Of a stretch of DNA of 9,731 nt, positions 6,815-9,731 are shown in pieces. Source of the DNA: CAISOG01 sp044375625 (lineage in GTDB: Bacteria > Pseudomonadota > Alphaproteobacteria > CAISOG01); the NCBI GenBank assembly GCA_044375625.1, contig JBILMH010000050.1:1-9731 (forward strand). The letters are read 5' to 3'. Below the pieces are notes generated by a model, which saw only the letters and a list, made by a program, of their open reading frames with translations, did not search any database and was not told the DNA's origin. Both the position numbers and the translations under genes were made by a program. Within the stretch, counting starts at the first letter, position 1; each line of letters starts with the position of its first letter.

Positions 6815-7992
6815 GGTTCTACCAATCTTAAGGGGTTAGCGTCTAACAACGATTCAGGCTTAGCCACCTGGTCGGTCACCATATCGGCGACCGCGGGCTG
6901 TTGCAACTCAATGTTTAGAATACGCGTGCCACGGGCGGCGATGCGCTTGCGCGAGGTGTCCACCTCCTCCAAGGTTTGGCTGACGGTTGAAAATTGCTTG
7001 CGCACCTTATCCACCCGTTCGCCCAACAGCCCCACATCATCCTGCATCAGGCGGATAAGCTTTTGAATCTCCCCCGCCTGCTCACGGATTTGCACATCGC
7101 GCAGCACCGCCCGAATGGTGTTCAGCAGCGCCATCAGGGTGGTGGGGGAGGTTGGCCAGACCCGCAGGTTGTAGCACTTCTCCACCACCTCGGGGCAGCT
7201 GGCAAACAGCTCGGCATACACCGCCTCAGACGGCAAAAACATGATGGCCGAATCCGCCGTTTCCCCCGCCACGATATAGCGGGCGGCAATATCCTTAGCA
7301 TGGCTCAGCACCGCCGCCGCGAATTGCTTGCGGGCGGCCTCCTGCGGGATGGGGTCACGCGCCGCGATCATCGCCTGGTACGATTCCAGCGGGAATTTGG
7401 CGTCCACCGCCATCGACCCAGGCGGGTTGGGCAGCTGCAACAAGCAATCGACCCGCCGCACATTGCCGACGCTGTGGCCAATGGTGGCCTGAAAGCTAAA
7501 GGCGTTGGGGGGCAACAACATGGTAACCAGATTTTCCAACTGCACCTCACCAAACGCCCCGCGCGCCTGTTTGTTGCCCAGAATATCTTGCAGGCTGACC
7601 ACCTGTTCCGACAGATTGGTCAGGCGGCTTTGGGCGGCATCAATCACCGCCAGCCGTTCGCGAATTTCGGTCAGGGTGGTGGTGGTCTGTTGGGTGCTTT
7701 GTTGCAACCCGCCCGCCAGCTTAAGGTCGATGTTGCGCAGCTTTTCGTCCAGCGTCCGCCCCAACTCCCGCTCCTGCACCGACAGACGATCCGCCAAATT
7801 GGCCTGCAACTGCAACTGGTTGTCGCCCAGGCCAGCCAGCCGCCCCGCCAACTCCTGCTGCTGCTGATTCAACCGTTCCAACAGGGGGGTCAGCGGTTCC
7901 GCCTGCCCATGGCCACGCCGCCACAGCAGCATTGCGATGCCGATCACACAGGCCGCCAACAGCCCCAACAACAAAAATTCCATATTGCTCAT
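6811..7992 (-). CDS. rmuC: RmuC-family DNA recombination protein
   Basis: RmuC proteins are membrane-anchored coiled-coil proteins with a nuclease-like fold, named for limiting recombination at inverted repeats in E. coli; their exact activity is not settled. I chose the ATG at 7992 (393 aa): AAGGA lies 8 nt upstream and the hydrophobic anchor EFLLLGLLAACVIGIAMLLW follows at once. The frame is open to 8055, but those extra 21 residues overlap the divergent promoter region. After the anchor come about 100 residues of Gln/Leu-rich coiled coil. The conserved core follows: LGNKQARGAFGEVQLENLV (139-157), RRVDCLLQLP, VDAKFPLESYQ, FLPSEAVYAEL and WPTSPTTLMALLNTI. The stop overlaps the downstream channel start as ATGA. 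It is divergent from def, and I recall rmuC near def in other alphaproteobacteria. Confidence 0.93.
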   Translation of the reverse strand: MSNMEFLLLGLLAACVIGIAMLLWRRGHGQAEPLTPLLERLNQQQQELAGRLAGLGDNQLQLQANLADRLSVQERELGRTLDEKLRNIDLKLAGGLQQSTQQTTTTLTEIRERLAVIDAAQSRLTNLSEQVVSLQDILGNKQARGAFGEVQLENLVTMLLPPNAFSFQATIGHSVGNVRRVDCLLQLPNPPGSMAVDAKFPLESYQAMIAARDPIPQEAARKQFAAAVLSHAKDIAARYIVAGETADSAIMFLPSEAVYAELFASCPEVVEKCYNLRVWPTSPTTLMALLNTIRAVLRDVQIREQAGEIQKLIRLMQDDVGLLGERVDKVRKQFSTVSQTLEEVDTSRKRIAARGTRILNIELQQPAVADMVTDQVAKPESLLDANPLRLVEP

Positions 7993-8100
7993 GCCCAACA
8001 TCCTTACGTTCTGAATGTTGTCAAAATAAGGCGTTATGATACAAATTGAAAGCAATCCGTGACCCCTTATGCCCCTATCAGGCTTTAGAAAGATATCGCC
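7993..8100. promoter_or_regulatory. Divergent promoter region between rmuC and def
   Basis: These 108 bases must serve both directions. Towards rmuC, TTTCAA (8051-8046) and TATTTT (8028-8023) are 17 nt apart on the minus strand, a weak but correctly spaced pair. Towards def, TATGAT (8035-8040) is a good -10 box, yet no matching -35 lies 16-18 nt upstream; TTGTCA at 8018-8023 is only 11 nt away. Start-site assignments are therefore tentative. Confidence 0.35.
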
Positions 8101-8634
8101 ATGGCGCGCTTAACCATTTTAACCGCCCCCGACCCCCGCCTGAAATTGGTGGCGCAACCGGTGACGGCGGTCGATGGTACCGTGCGCCGACTGATGGATG
8201 ACATGGTGGAAACCATGTATGCGGCCAGGGGGATTGGGCTGGCCGCGACCCAGGTTGGGGTGGCGCAGCGGGTGGTGGTGATGGATCTGTCCGACGTGCC
8301 AGAGGCGCCCAAACAACCGTTGAAAATGGCCAATCCAGAGATTTTGTGGACATCCGATCAAGATTCCAGTTATCAGGAGGGGTGTTTGTCGGTGCCAGGC
8401 GTTTTTGAAAATGTTACCCGCCCCGACGCTTGCAAGGTGCGCTATTTGGATGAGCAGAATGAGGTGCGGGAACTAAACGCCACTGGCCTGTTGGCCACCT
8501 GCATCCAACATGAAATCGACCACCTGAACGGCACGCTGTTTGTGGATCACCTATCCAACCTGAAACGCAACATGATCATCAAAAAGTTGGAAAAAGCCAA
8601 AAGACTGGGTGCGGGCGCCCCCGTCGCGTTTTGA
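8101..8634 (+). CDS. def: Peptide deformylase
   Basis: Peptide deformylase removes the formyl group from the initiator methionine of new proteins at the ribosome and is normally essential. All three family motifs are intact in the 177 residues: GIGLAATQ (44-51), EGCLS (93-97) with metal ligand C95, and HEIDH (137-141) with ligands H137 and H141 and catalytic E138. Length and the C-terminal HLSNLKRNMIIKK segment are typical of alphaproteobacterial type 1 enzymes. The ATG at 8101 has only a weak upstream purine stretch (AGAAAG). Def is usually followed by fmt, the formyltransferase that makes its substrate; here an alkB-like gene follows. The TGA stop overlaps an ATG (TGATG) that opens a 15-codon reading frame. 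Confidence 0.97.
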   Translation: MARLTILTAPDPRLKLVAQPVTAVDGTVRRLMDDMVETMYAARGIGLAATQVGVAQRVVVMDLSDVPEAPKQPLKMANPEILWTSDQDSSYQEGCLSVPGVFENVTRPDACKVRYLDEQNEVRELNATGLLATCIQHEIDHLNGTLFVDHLSNLKRNMIIKKLEKAKRLGAGAPVAF

Positions 8635-8681
8635 TGCCTAAACAACCAGTTGCTTTGTCAAACCGTCAACCGGCATCATGA
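8634..8681 (+). CDS. Possible 15-codon coupling mini-ORF between def and alkB
   Basis: An ATG at 8634-8636 overlaps the def stop (TGATG). Its frame runs 15 codons (MPKQPVALSNRQPAS) to a TGA at 8679-8681 that overlaps the alkB start codon (ATGA). A ribosome finishing def could restart here and be delivered to alkB. There is no clear Shine-Dalgarno for alkB itself, which fits, but overlaps of this kind can arise by chance and no protein family is implied. Confidence 0.3.
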   Translation: MPKQPVALSNRQPAS

Positions 8682-9301
8682 CCAACGATTCCGCCCACCT
8701 CTTTGGCCATAATACGGGCGCCAATCTGTTGCCCTATGATGGGCAGGTGTTTTACCACGGCCTAATCATGGATGCCACGCGGGCGGCGCATTATTTTGAC
8801 CAACTGCTGGCCACCATCCCCTGGCAACAGGATAAGGTGGTGATTTTTGGCAAACAGATCGTCACGGCGCGTAAGGTCGCCTGGGTCGGTGACCCGGGCT
8901 GCGATTACCGCTATTCGGGCATTACAAGGCGGGTTACGCCATGGACGCCAGGGTTGCTGGCGCTAAAAGCCGTGGTTGAGGAGCTGTCGGCGACAAGCTT
9001 TAACTCCTGCCTGCTGAATCTGTATCATGATGGGACGCAGGGGATGGGGTGGCACAGCGACAACGAACCCACCCTGGGCATTGAGCCCATCATCGCCTCC
9101 CTAAGCTTTGGCGCGGCACGAAAATTTTGCTTTCGCCACAAAAAGACCAAACAGACCGTCGCCCTGATGTTGGATCCTGGAAGCCTGTTGATCATGCGGG
9201 GCGCCACCCAATCCCAATGGCATCACAGCCTGCCAAAATCGTCGCGTATCCATCACCCCCGCATCAACCTGACCTTTCGCAGCATCGTTCAATCGGTTTA
9301 G
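8678..9301 (+). CDS. alkB: AlkB-family Fe(II)/2-oxoglutarate-dependent dioxygenase
   Basis: This protein should repair alkylated bases such as 1-methyladenine and 3-methylcytosine by oxidative demethylation. The 207 residues contain RKVAWVGDPG and YRYSG in the substrate-binding half (65-81), NLYHDG (114-119) and the iron ligands of GWHSDNE (H126, D128) with H183 in WHHSLPK. The 2-oxoglutarate-binding RINLTFR (195-201, arginines R195 and R201) is also present. With PIIASLSFGAARKF (137-150), the layout is closer to the short AlkB/ALKBH2-3-like branch than to E. coli AlkB. The ATG at 8678 lacks a good ribosome-binding site. It lies 43 nt behind def with no obvious terminator or promoter between, so co-transcription with def is likely. 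Confidence 0.92.
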   Translation: MTNDSAHLFGHNTGANLLPYDGQVFYHGLIMDATRAAHYFDQLLATIPWQQDKVVIFGKQIVTARKVAWVGDPGCDYRYSGITRRVTPWTPGLLALKAVVEELSATSFNSCLLNLYHDGTQGMGWHSDNEPTLGIEPIIASLSFGAARKFCFRHKKTKQTVALMLDPGSLLIMRGATQSQWHHSLPKSSRIHHPRINLTFRSIVQSV

Positions 9302-9423
9302 CATGCAGCCCCCCCTCCGCGCCAACACCCAATGCCACCCGCATAAAACGATGACGCACATAGGGTTCCTGGATAATCATTTCAGAATCATAAACTTTTT
9401 TGTTGTTCTCTCTATTTTTTGGC
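9302..9423. other. Intergenic stretch after alkB, compositional switch
   Basis: The first 90 or so bases keep the GC-rich background and hold no gene I can support; a minus-strand frame here is only a shadow extending into alkB. From about 9390 the sequence becomes T-rich and leads into the promoter of the response regulator gene. I see no clear terminator hairpin for alkB. AATCAT occurs twice close together (9376 onward) as a short direct repeat. Confidence 0.5.
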
Positions 9424-9451
9424 TTGACAACCCCAACTCATTTTGCAAAAT
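9424..9451 (+). promoter_or_regulatory. Promoter of the truncated response regulator gene
   Basis: A perfect TTGACA -35 box (9424-9429) is followed after 16 nt by CAAAAT (9446-9451, 4 of 6 matches to TATAAT). The -10 area overlaps the perfect 12-bp palindrome ATTTTGCAAAAT (9440-9451). This repeats the layout of the promoter at 4307-4335, where a palindrome also covers the -10 box. Confidence 0.5.
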
Positions 9452-9483
9452 TAAGATTTAATTTAACTGTTTTTTAAAGAGTA
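9448..9483 (+). promoter_or_regulatory. Leader motif shared with the AT-rich island gene
   Basis: AATTAAGATTTAATTT (9449-9464) includes the interrupted palindrome AATTAA-GAT-TTAATT. TTTTTTAAAGAGTA follows at 9470-9483 and ends 5 nt before the ATG. AAAGAG within it is the likely ribosome-binding site. The two blocks match those upstream of the 202-aa gene at 14 of 16 and 13 of 14 positions. Confidence 0.5.
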
Positions 9484-9488
9484 CTTTT

Positions 9489-9632
9489 ATGGCTCAGTCA
9501 AATACACAACCAGTCGTTCTTCTTGTTGAAGATGACAGAGATTGGCAAGATATTTGGAACAAATCGATCCCAAGATTAATTTCCGGGACAGCTTGCAATT
9601 TTTCAGCTGAAATTTTGCAAGCTTTTAGATAG
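9489..9632 (+). pseudogene. Response regulator receiver domain, truncated
   Basis: The ATG at 9489 has AAAGAG 7 nt upstream and opens a frame reading PVVLLVEDDRDWQDIW. This is the first beta strand and acidic cluster (E14, D15, D16) of a CheY-like receiver domain, followed by an amphipathic helix and ILQAF, which fits the start of the second strand. The frame stops at TAG (9630-9632) after 47 residues, against about 120 for a full receiver, so the phospho-acceptor aspartate and any output domain are missing. No other forward frame continues the domain. The next sequence is the tail of an IS5-family transposase on the other strand, so insertion is the simplest explanation and the remainder may lie beyond the window. 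The DNA is AT-rich like the island gene, unlike its alkB neighbour. Confidence 0.7.
9590..9623. repeat. 34-bp imperfect palindrome beside the IS junction
   Basis: Outer arms AGCTTGCAA (9590-9598) and TTGCAAGCT (9615-9623) are perfect complements. After two mismatched pairs, the core TTTCAGCTGAAA (9601-9612) is also a perfect palindrome. In total 15 of 17 positions pair. It lies in the regulator's reading frame and ends a few bases before the presumed insertion point, and TTT follows. It may be a structured target site for insertion or a coincidence of codon sequence. Confidence 0.6.
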
Positions 9633-9731
9633 TGTAGTCACGAGATTTTTGCCCACATAATGATGCATCGGATGTGGACGGCGGCGAGGAAAGATTTTGT
9701 ATTTTTAAGGTATCGAGTGGCGATTCCACGC
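9625..9731 (-). mobile_element. 3' end of an IS5-family insertion sequence, rest outside the window
   Basis: The element covers the end of a transposase gene plus a short non-coding terminus abutting the response regulator gene. The exact boundary cannot be fixed without the other end. TTAG at 9625-9628 fits the YTAR target preferred by IS5-type elements, so the terminal inverted repeat may begin near GATAGTGTAGTC (9628-9639). The boundary is inferred; the transposase reading is direct. Confidence 0.65.
9638..9731 (-). CDS. IS5-family transposase, C-terminal fragment
   Basis: On the minus strand the frame enters at the window edge and reads 30 residues to TGA (9640-9638). It includes RGIATRY, then KSFLAAVH and a hydrophobic end (CIIMWAKIS). 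This matches the C-terminal helix of IS5-family DDE transposases of the IS427-like group, where RRIATRYdK...NFLAAVxLAAxIIWL is usual. The catalytic residues lie further upstream, beyond the window, so it cannot be judged whether the enzyme is intact. The stop lies about 10 nt inside the presumed IS end, as is usual for compact IS elements. Confidence 0.75.
   Translation of the reverse strand, partial: RGIATRYLKNTKSFLAAVHIRCIIMWAKIS

Noticed and set aside
6994..8049. 351-codon plus-strand frame, His- and Gln-rich, antisense to rmuC
   Set aside because: The composition is a mirror of rmuC's Gln/Leu coiled coil. The frame has no recognisable domain, and the rmuC reading has conserved motifs.
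7993..8055. Extra 21 N-terminal residues for rmuC
   Set aside because: They lie in the divergent promoter region and precede the membrane anchor, whereas the ATG at 7992 has a well-placed AAGGA.
9101..9361. 86-codon minus-strand frame spanning the alkB end and the intergenic region
   Set aside because: Most of it is antisense to conserved AlkB residues, and the remainder shows no recognisable domain.
4354..9404. 11-mer ACTTTTTTGTT at 4354 and 9394
   Set aside because: It is a T-rich word with opposite orientation relative to the two genes, so it is not part of the shared leader.
1..9731. tRNA, rRNA, CRISPR array or riboswitch
   Set aside because: I found no cloverleaf-like segment, no regularly spaced repeats and no known riboswitch core in the intergenic regions, all of which are under 200 nt.

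Overview
The window looks like part of an alphaproteobacterial chromosome. FtsW opens with the WWWTVDR-type N-terminus usual in that class, peptide deformylase carries the HEIDHLNG form of the metal motif, and rmuC and def stand back to back, an arrangement I recall from alphaproteobacteria. Most of the sequence is moderately GC-rich by eye. Two stretches, about 3711-4380 and 9390-9640, are strikingly AT-rich and look foreign. I cannot name a genus.

Layout. (1) 1-3653, plus strand: the middle of the division and cell wall (dcw) cluster, mraY (5' end cut by the window edge), murD and ftsW. The three are tightly packed, and murD and ftsW overlap by ATGA. MraY makes lipid I, MurD adds D-glutamate to the cytoplasmic precursor, and FtsW polymerises lipid II at the septum. 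The expected murG-murC-murB continuation is absent. (2) 3654-4380: an AT-rich island with one unrecognised 202-residue gene pointing back at ftsW, with its own TTGACA promoter, a near-perfect palindrome over the -10 box and a distinctive leader. (3) 4424-7992, minus strand: rmuC followed by a large MscS-family channel, overlapping by ATGA and so probably one operon. (4) 8101-9301, plus strand: def, divergent from rmuC, then an AlkB-type dioxygenase. A 15-codon mini-ORF bridges the two by stop/start overlaps at both ends. (5) 9302-9731: an AT-rich promoter and leader resembling that of the island gene, the first 46 or so codons of a response regulator, and an abrupt junction with the 3' end of an IS5-family transposase on the minus strand, which appears to have broken the regulator gene.

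The most interesting observation is that the two AT-rich genes, 5.2 kb apart and on opposite strands, share an ordered leader: TTGACA, then AATTAANNTTTAATTT (14 of 16 positions identical), then TTTTTTAAAGRGTA (13 of 14 identical) ending 5-6 nt before the start codon. This suggests a common origin or common control of accessory genes in this genome. The rest is housekeeping sequence, with some informative breaks in gene order. I see no tRNA, rRNA or CRISPR array.
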